A stretch of DNA of 34,744 nucleotides from Chloroflexota bacterium (GTDB lineage: Bacteria > Chloroflexota > Anaerolineae > Anaerolineales > UBA11579): positions 1-34,744 of the forward strand of contig JABJGH010000002.1 in the NCBI GenBank assembly GCA_018662365.1, written 5' to 3'. Positions 8,896 through 15,789 of the stretch are shown one piece after another (position 1 is the stretch's first letter; each line of letters starts with the position of its first letter). Below the pieces are notes generated by a model, which did not search any database, was not told the origin of the DNA, and saw nothing but the letters and a program-made list of their open reading frames with translations. The translations under genes were made by a program, and so were the position numbers.

Positions 8896-9229
8896 TTTCT
8901 ACCCCGACGGATTTTGCAAATCGGACTGCACCAGGTTTTTCCACCCGAACCAGAATTTTCTTCACATTTGGGTCTTCTAGACCGATAGCTGCGATATCAG
9001 ATGCCAAGGCCTCAACGGTCAATCTCTTCGCCGTTTCAGCATGGGCTTGTGCCTTCTTGGCAAGTGTGCGGTAATTTACGCTAAAATCAATATCATCCGA
9101 TTCCGCAGTTTTCCGAATATCTGTATAAGCGATAATATTGATTAAAATTTCTTGAGGTTTTTCTCGTTCCCAGTCGTTCAGCCCAATAATTCCCCTGGCA
9201 ACCAGGTCTTTTAGAATGATCTTATCCAT
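8873..9229 (-). CDS. folB: Dihydroneopterin aldolase
   Basis: FolB cleaves 7,8-dihydroneopterin to 6-hydroxymethyl-dihydropterin and glycolaldehyde. The 118-residue product has the family start D-K-I-I-L-K-D-L-V-A-R-G-I-I-G, the pterin-binding glutamate in the E-x-x-x-P-Q-E region, and the catalytic lysine in V-E-K-P-G-A-V-R-F-A. GGAG precedes the ATG. It begins 13 bp after the pteridine reductase-like gene and overlaps folK. Confidence 0.94.
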   Translation of the reverse strand: MDKIILKDLVARGIIGLNDWEREKPQEILINIIAYTDIRKTAESDDIDFSVNYRTLAKKAQAHAETAKRLTVEALASDIAAIGLEDPNVKKILVRVEKPGAVRFAKSVGVEIERSREE

Positions 9230-9242
9230 AATTTCTCCGTAA

Positions 9243-9971
9243 TTAAATTAAATGTCTTCCACCATCGAGGTGAACGATCTCGCCAGTGATATATTCAGGT
9301 CCTTCAAGTAAGAACCGCATGGTTTCCCCAACCTCTTCCAAAGTCGCCCAACGATTCAACGGCACATCTTTTAATATTTTCTCTGATAGGCCACCATCTG
9401 AGGGCGGCAATATGGCTCCTAATGCAATGCCATTAACTGAAATATTTGGCGCCAAGGATATTGCCAAAGACTTTGTCAGGGCGGCCAACCCAGATTTGCT
9501 GATCGTATAAGGAAAATGATCTGCCCCAGGTCGTAAAGCCCGCCAATCAAGTATGTTGAGAATTCGACCTTTTGAACCTTCGGGAAGTTTTTTTGCAAAT
9601 CCCTGTGATAGCAAGAAGGGAGCAGTTAAATTGATTTGAAAATGTTTTTGCCAGTCTTCAATCGCCGTATCCAGAAACCCTATGGAGCCAAAGATGGCCG
9701 CATTATTAATGAGAACGTCAATCTGGCCAAATTGATCATGTGCATTTTCAATGAGCTTCTGAGTCTCTTCGGTATCATTGAGGTTTGCATGAATTTTCTC
9801 AGCTTGAACCCCCTTGGCTTGAACCTCTGCCAGGGTCTTTTCTGCTTCCGCTTCCGACGAACCGTAATGTAGAATCATGTTCGCGCCCGCATCCGCTGCA
9901 GATAATGCCATTGCCTTTCCCACTCGGATCGCTGCCCCCGTGATTAACACTGTTTTTCCCTTTAGACTCAC
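9243..9971 (-). CDS. SDR-family pteridine reductase (PTR1/FolM type)
   Basis: This 242-residue short-chain dehydrogenase has the cofactor motif TGAAIRVG, i.e. T-G-x3-R-x-G, the variant that marks NADPH-dependent pteridine reductases (PTR1 and FolM) rather than ordinary SDRs with T-G-x3-G-x-G. It also has N-N-A-A-I and the catalytic set D-x12-Y-x3-K (D in N-I-L-D-W, Y and K in Y-T-I-S-K), with the same spacing as in Leishmania PTR1. The usual SDR serine is absent, as in PTR1. It starts with a GTG that overlaps the lgt stop by 4 bp and lies just ahead of folB. A role in reducing dihydrofolate or another dihydropterin is therefore likely, perhaps in place of FolA, but the substrate is inferred. 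Confidence 0.82.
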   Translation of the reverse strand: MSLKGKTVLITGAAIRVGKAMALSAADAGANMILHYGSSEAEAEKTLAEVQAKGVQAEKIHANLNDTEETQKLIENAHDQFGQIDVLINNAAIFGSIGFLDTAIEDWQKHFQINLTAPFLLSQGFAKKLPEGSKGRILNILDWRALRPGADHFPYTISKSGLAALTKSLAISLAPNISVNGIALGAILPPSDGGLSEKILKDVPLNRWATLEEVGETMRFLLEGPEYITGEIVHLDGGRHLI

Positions 9972-10708
9972 TTCTTTTCAATCCTTTTGTTTGTGATTTG
10001 CGAATAACCCCAAATGCCAATTACCAAGATCAGCCAGGCAATGATTTGAGCTGTTCTCAAATTATATACTGTAATTAAGCTGTCACCACGAAATACTTCA
10101 AAAAAGAGTCTAGCAAAACCGGAGAGGATCACAAATTGTAAAAAGATTGCCCCAGAGATTCTCTTGGCATGGATCTTGGTTGGCCATAAAAACCAAAGGA
10201 TCCCGATAGCCCCAAGAGCTTCATAAACCTGCGCTGGGTGCCTATTGGCACTCCACAGGTCAATAGCCCAAGGAAGCTCACTCTCTGACCCATAGGCAAA
10301 CCCCGATGCCAAATTCGCCAAGGGAATTGCCACCATTAATATAGCAAATAGTGGCGTAAAGGCATCCAATGTGGCCCAAAAGGGCAATTCTTTTCGTTGA
10401 CCATAAATGATTGCTGCCAGTAATCCAACCACCATACCCCCGATTGGGTCAAACAAACCAAAATTGATCGAGATCAAACTGGAGGGGTCTGAGATAAATG
10501 CGTCAGGGAATTGAATCACATATGATAATCTGGCTCCCAATACCCCTGCAATTAAGGCGGTAAAGGCCAAATTATAAAGAACATCCGGGTTTAATTTATG
10601 GCGATGGGCATGTTTTTCAGTCAGGGTAAGACCAAACCAGATGCCTAACAAAATGATAAATGGAGCCATGGGTAAAGCCAACCCAAAAACATTTAGAAAG
10701 GGTAACAT
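9968..10708 (-). CDS. lgt: Prolipoprotein diacylglyceryl transferase
   Basis: Lgt attaches diacylglycerol to the lipobox cysteine of exported prolipoproteins. The 246-residue, multi-spanning protein shows the Lgt motifs R-H-P-A-Q-V-Y-E-A in the second half and the C-terminal F-A-R-L-F-F-E-V-F-R segment. The glycine-rich D-P-I-G-G-M-V-V-G stands in place of the common D-G-G-L-x-x-x-G. It is on the short side for the family. Its ATG overlaps the tlpA stop (TAATG) and its stop overlaps the next gene, so it is tightly coupled in the operon. Two clear lipoproteins are encoded nearby (11443 and 18968). Confidence 0.85.
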   Translation of the reverse strand: MLPFLNVFGLALPMAPFIILLGIWFGLTLTEKHAHRHKLNPDVLYNLAFTALIAGVLGARLSYVIQFPDAFISDPSSLISINFGLFDPIGGMVVGLLAAIIYGQRKELPFWATLDAFTPLFAILMVAIPLANLASGFAYGSESELPWAIDLWSANRHPAQVYEALGAIGILWFLWPTKIHAKRISGAIFLQFVILSGFARLFFEVFRGDSLITVYNLRTAQIIAWLILVIGIWGYSQITNKRIEKK

Positions 10709-11268
10709 TAGTTGCCCTCCTTCAAAAGATTCTCAACTTGGGTGACCAATAATGCCTCAGCCATCGGTCCACCTAAAACGACCTCTTGGATGATTCCCTC
10801 AGTATCCACAAAAAAGGAGGTGGGGGTAGCCCTTAGTTGGTAAAGGTCCGAGACATACCCATCAATGTCCATCAAGATTGGAAAGGTCAACCCTAGTTCA
10901 TTCGCAAATCCGACTGCGGCCTCATAATTGTCCTGTTGCGTAGTGTTGACCGCTAAAACGATAAAGCCGTCATCCTCATATTCTTCATATAGCTTTTGCA
11001 TCGCTGGCATCTCTTGCCTACAAGGTCCGCACCAGCTTGCCCATAAATTGATTAATATTGGTCGCCCCTCCAACTCCGATAAGGTGTAACTATCACCCTC
11101 GGGTGTGGACAACGTAAAATCGGGCGCTTTAAAGCCCTCTTGGGGTGCGGGAATCCCTTTACTGCTCGTGCCTCCCGGAAGTTGTGTGCCTACGCCAATC
11201 CAAACCAGGCCAAACACCAATAAAAACACAGACAAAAATTGCCGCTTTTTAGCGGATAAATTGATCAT
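10708..11268 (-). CDS. Membrane-anchored TlpA-type thiol-disulfide oxidoreductase
   Basis: This is a thioredoxin-like protein acting outside the cytoplasm. An N-terminal membrane anchor (about residues 10-28) is followed by the AhpC/TSA-Redoxin fold with A-P-D-F near 48 and the active site W-C-G-P-C (Cys80, Cys83). The cis-proline region A-T-P-T-S-F comes later in the fold. Family members (TlpA, ResA, StoA) reduce disulfides in exported proteins or apocytochromes. AAGGAG precedes the ATG. It is the first gene of the minus-strand operon leading into lgt and divergent from the selenoprotein gene 174 bp away. The target is unknown. Confidence 0.88.
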   Translation of the reverse strand: MINLSAKKRQFLSVFLLVFGLVWIGVGTQLPGGTSSKGIPAPQEGFKAPDFTLSTPEGDSYTLSELEGRPILINLWASWCGPCRQEMPAMQKLYEEYEDDGFIVLAVNTTQQDNYEAAVGFANELGLTFPILMDIDGYVSDLYQLRATPTSFFVDTEGIIQEVVLGGPMAEALLVTQVENLLKEGN

Positions 11269-11342
11269 AATTCTCCTTCAATTTGTTACCAGCATTAGAC
11301 GAATGCCATCCCAAGTATATTACGTTTTATTTTCCAAAACCT

Positions 11343-11370
11343 TTGACACTAAAACATATCTAAATATAAG
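11343..11370 (+). promoter_or_regulatory. Promoter of the selenoprotein gene
   Basis: TTGACA (11343-11348) and TATAAG (11365-11370) are 16 bp apart. Transcription would start near 11377, leaving about 65 nt of leader before the GTG start. I saw no clear promoter for the divergent tlpA operon in the same 174-bp gap. Confidence 0.55.
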
Positions 11371-11442
11371 GGTAAAATAAAAGGCTTATAAACAGTCTAA
11401 ATACCAATTGAGATTTGTATTTATGCTAAAACGGAGGTTTTT

Positions 11443-12141
11443 GTGAAGAGTAGAAAGAAAATACGACCCTCAAAAATATTCTTGGTATTGCTTATATCAG
11501 CCCTAGCTATCACCGCATGTGGTGGTGCAAATACCAGTATTTTAGAGGTGAGTGATTCAGACATTGCCACTCAATCGGCAGTATTGCAAGAAAGTTTGGC
11601 TACTGCAGTGGTAGATGAGAGTCCCGGTGGGGAAACCCAGGAAGATGCCCAACCAGGTGAGGATACCCCCGCTGAAGTCCCTGCGGATAATCCTCCTGCA
11701 TCATTACCCGTGATCCCCCGACTTAATTTAGGGGCAAACTGGTTCCAGCCCACCAATCCAATTGGTGTCCAGGTGGCGTCTGGAGGCATCCAGATCATTG
11801 AATTTAGCGCTTATTGGTGAGGTACTTGCCAAAATCAGGCGCCCGTGGTTCACGGGCTAAATGAAGTATACGGTGACCAGATCAATATCATCACCATTGA
11901 TATCACCCCCAATCAAAATGCACAATTTTATTCTGGCAACATTAACGAAATTAACTCAGCCGCTGACGCTTTGAAAGTACAACTTGCCCCTAGCGGCACA
12001 GAGCGAGAGATCGATTCTTCAAGACCCTATTTATTTTTGCTCGCCCCTGATGGGGAAGTGTTGGGTTCTTGGACTCTATTCTTACCAGCCGAAGAGATCC
12101 AATTGGCAATTGTAGATGCAATTGCCACATATGGAACCTAA
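11443..12141 (+). CDS. Selenocysteine-containing thioredoxin-fold lipoprotein (in-frame TGA at 11818)
   Basis: Read through the TGA at 11818-11820, one uninterrupted frame of 232 residues appears. It opens at a GTG with GGAGG 5 nt ahead (11433-11437). The signal peptide ends in a lipobox I-T-A-C (Cys26), then comes an acidic/proline spacer to about residue 85. A thioredoxin-like domain follows: I-I-E-F-S-A-Y-W, then U126-G-T-C129, then Q-N-Q-A-P-V-V-H-G-L. This aligns with the F-W-A-x-W-C-G-P-C-x-x-x-x-P of thioredoxins, with TGA exactly at the first catalytic cysteine. Later parts of the fold are present (I-I-T-I-D-I; a probable cis-Pro in S-R-P-Y-L-F-L-L; D-G-E-V-L-G). TGA is a normal stop in other genes here, so selenocysteine, not a code change, is the best reading. 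A SECIS-like hairpin follows the TGA and a terminator follows the TAA. The subfamily and the substrate are unknown to me. Confidence 0.9.
11818..11868 (+). promoter_or_regulatory. Bacterial SECIS element for Sec insertion at 11818
   Basis: The TGA (11818-11820) is followed by a perfect 7-bp hairpin, GCCCGTG (11841-11847) and CACGGGC (11851-11857), with loop GTT. The loop's first base is G and lies 27 nt after the TGA. Published bacterial SECIS rules call for an upper stem of 4-16 bp, a loop of 3-14 nt with G among its first two bases, and a UGA-to-loop distance of 16-37 nt; all are met. A lower stem TACTT (11823-11827) with AAGTA (11864-11868) is possible. Folding was judged by eye. Confidence 0.8.
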
Positions 12142-12160
12142 TCAGTTCAGGAAATTCATA

Positions 12161-12188
12161 CCGCTCACTAAAAAGTGAGCGGTTTTTT
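12161..12188 (+). terminator. Terminator of the selenoprotein gene
   Basis: An 8-bp perfect stem CCGCTCAC (12161-12168) and GTGAGCGG (12175-12182) with a 6-nt loop runs into six Ts. It lies 19 bp after the TAA at 12139-12141 and not after the TGA at 11818. This marks the readthrough product as the real gene end and separates it from the copper operon. Confidence 0.9.
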
Positions 12189-12243
12189 ATTTAATAGTTT
12201 AAACCCCCCAAAAACATATTGAGATTGTTAATAATTCTCATAC

Positions 12244-12301
12244 TTGACGATAAATCCCGATGCGACTATACTAAGTTTAGCCCACCCCCCATAGGGGGGG
12301 T
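12244..12301 (+). promoter_or_regulatory. Copper operon promoter with CsoR-type operator
   Basis: A near-consensus promoter TTGACG (12244-12249), 17 bp, TATACT (12267-12272) would start transcription near 12279. Just downstream lies the palindrome ACCCCCC-ATA-GGGGGGG-T (12284-12301), the C-tract/G-tract form of known CsoR operators. A repressor bound there would block initiation, with release by Cu(I). The AGAAGG ribosome site (12304-12309) follows directly. Confidence 0.85.
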
Positions 12302-12314
12302 CAAGAAGGTATTT

Positions 12315-12584
12315 ATGATGAACAAAGAAGCGGTTCAAAGATTAAAAACTGTCGAAGGACATGTCGCTGGCGTCCGAAGAATGATGGAAGAAGGCAAATA
12401 TTGCATTGATATCATTCGTCAGATCCAGGCGGTGCAATCTGCATTAAATAAGACCTCGAAGATCATTCTCGAGGACCATATGAACTCTTGTATGACAACC
12501 GCAATTCGTGGGGATGACCCACAAGAGCGAGAACGTGTCTTAAAAGAGATCGCAGAAGTGTATGAAGCTGCGAGCAAAGTTTAA
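12315..12584 (+). CDS. csoR: CsoR-family copper-sensing repressor
   Basis: CsoR is an all-helical DNA-binding repressor that lets go of its operator when it binds Cu(I). The 89-residue protein has the metal ligands Cys30, His55 and Cys59 with the same spacing (C-x24-H-x3-C) as the copper ligands of M. tuberculosis CsoR. The family start R-L-K-T-V-E-G-H-V-A-G-V-R-R-M-M is also present. I place the start at ATG 12315 because AGAAGG (12304-12309) precedes it; an earlier in-frame start would lie ahead of the promoter. It heads csoR-copZ-HMA-copA and sits behind its own operator, so autoregulation is expected. Related CstR or nickel/formaldehyde sensors use different ligand sets, so copper is the best call. 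Confidence 0.93.
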   Translation: MMNKEAVQRLKTVEGHVAGVRRMMEEGKYCIDIIRQIQAVQSALNKTSKIILEDHMNSCMTTAIRGDDPQERERVLKEIAEVYEAASKV

Positions 12585-12634
12585 TAATTTAAATTATTTG
12601 CTATTAGTCAATAAATGTGATTAGGAGAATTTTG

Positions 12635-12838
12635 ATGTCAACCATAAAATATACCGTACCAAATATTTCCTGCGGTCATTGCGTCAATACCATTCAAATG
12701 GAAGTAGGCGATCTTGCAGGTGTCGAGTCTGTTGTGGCTCACGAAGACACAACAGAAGTAGTCATCAATTTTGATGATCCCGCAACAGAAGAAGTAATTC
12801 TTTCCTTACTAAAAGAAATTAATTACGCACCAGCATAA
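12635..12838 (+). CDS. copZ: Small HMA-domain copper chaperone (CopZ-like)
   Basis: This is a single heavy-metal-associated domain of 67 residues with the metal site S-C-G-H-C (Cys13, Cys16) after the first strand, the form and size of CopZ chaperones that deliver Cu(I) to CopA. I start it at ATG 12635, 7 nt after an AGGAG ribosome site, not at the GTG 12617 upstream of that site. It lies 50 bp after csoR. The histidine inside the CxxC motif is less common than in classical M-x-C-x-x-C chaperones. Confidence 0.88.
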   Translation: MSTIKYTVPNISCGHCVNTIQMEVGDLAGVESVVAHEDTTEVVINFDDPATEEVILSLLKEINYAPA

Positions 12839-12890
12839 ATTAATATAGCCAGAATGTTTCAAACAATCTGGACAGAATTTAATAAAAATT

Positions 12891-12905
12891 GTGAGAAACT
12901 CTCAC
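12891..12905 (+). other. Intra-operon hairpin without T run
   Basis: GTGAGA (12891-12896) and TCTCAC (12900-12905) form a perfect 6-bp stem with a 3-nt loop in the 92-bp gap between the two small HMA genes. A weaker CCAGA/TCTGG pair lies ahead of it. No T run follows, so it is not a classic terminator; it could set mRNA stability or processing. Confidence 0.35.
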
Positions 12906-12930
12906 CCATAATAAAATTAGGAGATTTAAA

Positions 12931-13149
12931 ATGAGCAAAGTAACATTAAAAATTATTGGGGACCATCAAATGAATTGCGGTGGCTGTGAAGGAAATGTAA
13001 AGTTTACCCTTTCACAGGTTCCCGGAGTAACTGAAGTATCAGCCAGCAATCAAACTCAATTGGTAGAAGTAGCAATGAATACCGATATTAGTGTTGAAAC
13101 TCTGCAAACCGCACTGCTCGGAATTGGCTACCAAGCCGAATTAGCCTAA
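12931..13149 (+). CDS. Second small HMA-domain metal-binding protein
   Basis: A second stand-alone heavy-metal-associated domain, 72 residues, with the site M-N-C-G-G-C (Cys16, Cys19). It is clearly different from the CopZ-like protein 92 bp upstream, so it is not a recent duplicate. An AGGAG ribosome site precedes the ATG. It lies 26 bp before copA. Likely roles are Cu(I) delivery to the pump or buffering; which of the two small proteins serves CopA cannot be told from sequence. Confidence 0.85.
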   Translation: MSKVTLKIIGDHQMNCGGCEGNVKFTLSQVPGVTEVSASNQTQLVEVAMNTDISVETLQTALLGIGYQAELA

Positions 13150-13175
13150 CAATAGGAAAAGCCTAAGGCGATACC

Positions 13176-15599
13176 ATGTCTGAAACCAAACAAATTTCAA
13201 TTCCAATCACAGGAATGACCTGCGCAAACTGCGTCGCTTCTGTAGAAAGGAATATTAAAAAAGCGGATGGTGTTCAGGTTGCAAATGTCAATTTGACCAC
13301 CGAACGCGCCTCAATCGAATATGATCCTCAAGCCACCAACATTTTGGAAATGGTTGCGAAGGTCGAAAGAGCAGGGTATGGCATTGCCGCTGGAGAGGCG
13401 GATCTGATCGTCCAGCGCATGAGCGATGACAATGATGCACGACGTCTTGAAAAATCACTTATAGACCTAGACGGTGTATTGGATGCATCTGTAAGTTTTG
13501 CCACCGAACGTGCAAGAGTAAAATATATCCCCACCATTCTTAGCCAGTCAGAAATTAGACAAGTCGTAAATAATGCTGGTTTTGAAACAGTGGAATTGGG
13601 GGGCCAAGCGGAAGACGCTGAACGCCTTGCCCGACAAAAAGAGATCGATACCCAAAAACATCTCTTAACCGTTGGTCTAATTTTTACAGTTCCCCTATTT
13701 ATCTTATCCATGGCTCGAGATTTCAACCTCCTTGGCACCTGGTCACATCAGCCCTGGGTCAATTGGTTGATGTTGGTTATGGCCACTCCTGTACAGTTTT
13801 ATGTGGGCTGGCAGTATTATGTAGGCAGCTATAAAGCCCTCCGAAACCGTTCAGCCAATATGGATGTCCTAATCGCCATGGGTTCTTCGGTTGCTTTTTT
13901 CTATTCGATCCCTGTCCTCTTAGGATGGATTCCCGGACATGTTTATTTTGAAACTGCAGCAGTCATCATCACCCTGATTAAATTAGGAAAACTGCTAGAA
14001 GCCCGCGCCAAAGGTCAGACCAGCGAAGCGATCAAGAAATTGATGAGTCTTCAGGCCAAGACCGCCCGAATTATCCGTGATGGCGTAGAGTTAGAAGTCC
14101 CCTCAGATGAGGTCAAAGTTGGTGATATTGTCATTGTCAAACCTGGAGAGACGATCCCGGTAGATGGGGTGGTTGTTGAAGGTCGCTCCTCCACAGATGA
14201 ATCAATGCTTACCGGCGAATCCTTGCCCGTCGAAAAAGGTCCTGGAGATGCAGTAATTGGCGCGACGATCAATAAACTTGGCTTGCTAAGATTTGAAGCA
14301 ACCAAAGTTGGCAAAGAAACTGCGTTGGCTCAAATTGTTCGTCTAGTAGAAGAAGCTCAAGGTAGCAAAGCACCCATCCAAAAACTTGCTGACCAAGTAT
14401 CAGGTATATTTGTTCCGATCGTATTGTTAATCGCCGCCAGCACATTCATAGCATGGTATTTCTTCATCCCCTACATCCCTAATGCCGATTTGGATTTGTT
14501 TACTCGTGCGTTGATCAATATGGTTGCGGTTCTAGTGATTGCCTGTCCTTGTGCAATGGGGCTGGCGACACCCACGGCAGTAATGGTAGGTACCGGAAAA
14601 GGGGCAGAAATGGGTATCTTACTCAAATCCAGTGAAGCTCTCGAACGAGCTGGAAGGGTAAACATAGTAGTTTTGGATAAAACTGGCACGATCACTCGTG
14701 GGCAGCCCGCCGTCACTGACATTATCATCAGGGATTTTTCCGCAGGTGATAGTGAATTATTACGACTCGCTGCCAGCGTGGAAGAAGGTAGTGAGCATCC
14801 ACTTGGAGAAGCCATTGTGGCAGAAGCCAATGAAAGGGGCTTGACCCTAAGCAAACCTAAGGCTTTTTCGGCTCAAGTCGGATTTGGTGTATCTGCCCAA
14901 ATAGATAAAAAGAATGTGCTTGTGGGAAATATGCGAATGATGTCCAACAATGGGTTCAGTGTTGAGGATCTTAAACTCGATATTGAACGTCTTCAGAATG
15001 AAGGAAAAACTGCCATGTTGGTTTCCGTCGACGGCAAGGTCAATGGTCTAATCGCAGTTGCCGACACAGTCAAAGAAAACTCCTTAATTGCGATCAACCG
15101 AATGAAAAAAATGGGTTTGGAAGTTGCGATGATCACTGGAGATAATCAAGCTACCGCCGAGGCAATTGCCTCCCAAGTAGGCATCGAACGGGTTCTCGCT
15201 GAAGTCCTCCCCGGAGAAAAAGCAGCTGAAGTCAAGAAACTTCAAGAAACTGGTCAGGTTGTCGCCATGGTCGGGGATGGCATCAATGATGCCCCCGCAT
15301 TGGCCCAGGCTGAAGTAGGGATAGCGATTGGTACAGGCACCGATGTAGCCATGGCTGCAGCCCCGGTTGTTCTCATCAGTGGGGATCTACAAGGGGTGCC
15401 TAGAGCAATCGCTCTCTCAAGAAAGACCTTGTCCACCATCAAACAGAATTTATTCTGGGCCTTTATTTACAACATTATTTTGATCCCCGTCGCTGCCGCA
15501 GGTTATTTAGACCCCCGGTTTGCAGCAGGGGCAATGGCCTTTAGTAGTATCTTTGTTGTAACCAACAGCTTACGCCTTAGAAAATTTATTGTGAAATAG
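13176..15599 (+). CDS. copA: Copper-exporting P1B-type ATPase CopA
   Basis: CopA pumps Cu(I) out of the cytoplasm using ATP. The 807-residue protein has one N-terminal HMA domain with G-M-T-C-A-N-C (Cys16, Cys19). A second HMA-like segment (about 76-140) has lost its CxxC. The P1B core then follows: T-G-E-S actuator loop, membrane metal site Cys457-Pro-Cys459, phosphorylation motif D501-K-T-G-T, the E-H-P-L-G nucleotide-binding histidine-proline, and G-D-G-I-N-D-A-P. The CPC motif and the csoR/copZ neighbours point to Cu(I). It ends the operon; a terminator follows. Confidence 0.96.
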   Translation: MSETKQISIPITGMTCANCVASVERNIKKADGVQVANVNLTTERASIEYDPQATNILEMVAKVERAGYGIAAGEADLIVQRMSDDNDARRLEKSLIDLDGVLDASVSFATERARVKYIPTILSQSEIRQVVNNAGFETVELGGQAEDAERLARQKEIDTQKHLLTVGLIFTVPLFILSMARDFNLLGTWSHQPWVNWLMLVMATPVQFYVGWQYYVGSYKALRNRSANMDVLIAMGSSVAFFYSIPVLLGWIPGHVYFETAAVIITLIKLGKLLEARAKGQTSEAIKKLMSLQAKTARIIRDGVELEVPSDEVKVGDIVIVKPGETIPVDGVVVEGRSSTDESMLTGESLPVEKGPGDAVIGATINKLGLLRFEATKVGKETALAQIVRLVEEAQGSKAPIQKLADQVSGIFVPIVLLIAASTFIAWYFFIPYIPNADLDLFTRALINMVAVLVIACPCAMGLATPTAVMVGTGKGAEMGILLKSSEALERAGRVNIVVLDKTGTITRGQPAVTDIIIRDFSAGDSELLRLAASVEEGSEHPLGEAIVAEANERGLTLSKPKAFSAQVGFGVSAQIDKKNVLVGNMRMMSNNGFSVEDLKLDIERLQNEGKTAMLVSVDGKVNGLIAVADTVKENSLIAINRMKKMGLEVAMITGDNQATAEAIASQVGIERVLAEVLPGEKAAEVKKLQETGQVVAMVGDGINDAPALAQAEVGIAIGTGTDVAMAAAPVVLISGDLQGVPRAIALSRKTLSTIKQNLFWAFIYNIILIPVAAAGYLDPRFAAGAMAFSSIFVVTNSLRLRKFIVK

Positions 15600-15614
15600 A
15601 TTCCCAATTACTAA

Positions 15615-15652
15615 ACAGATCCAGACACAATTAGTCCTGGATCTGTTTTTTT
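15615..15652 (+). terminator. Terminator of the copper operon
   Basis: A 10-bp stem ACAGATCCAG (15615-15624) and CTGGATCTGT (15637-15646) with a 12-nt loop ends in a T run up to 15652, 15 bp after the copA stop. Confidence 0.9.
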
Positions 15653-15789
15653 AATTCCCGATATTTAGTATTTTTAATAGAAACAAAGCTGTAATAAAGT
15701 TGAGACGTAAGTAGCACGTTCCCAGAATGATTATTTTTTATAATTGAATTGTAGATTGCCAAATGAATTAGTATTAATGGAGAGTTCGT

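Noticed and set aside
11443-11820. A short 125-residue lipoprotein ending at the TGA, with a separate gene starting at the GTG 11845
   Set aside because: The GTG has no convincing ribosome site, each half would be half a thioredoxin fold, both are in the same frame, and a terminator occurs only after 12141. Readthrough as selenocysteine explains all of this.
11818-11820. Reassigned genetic code (TGA as Trp) or a pseudogene with a nonsense change
   Set aside because: Many intact genes in the window end in TGA, so the code is standard. A chance nonsense change hitting exactly the redox cysteine codon, with a SECIS-like hairpin behind it and no other damage, is unlikely; a sequencing error cannot be fully excluded.
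12219-12314. An N-terminal extension of CsoR from 12219
   Set aside because: It would run through the promoter and the operator; the ATG at 12315 has a ribosome site and gives the normal family length.
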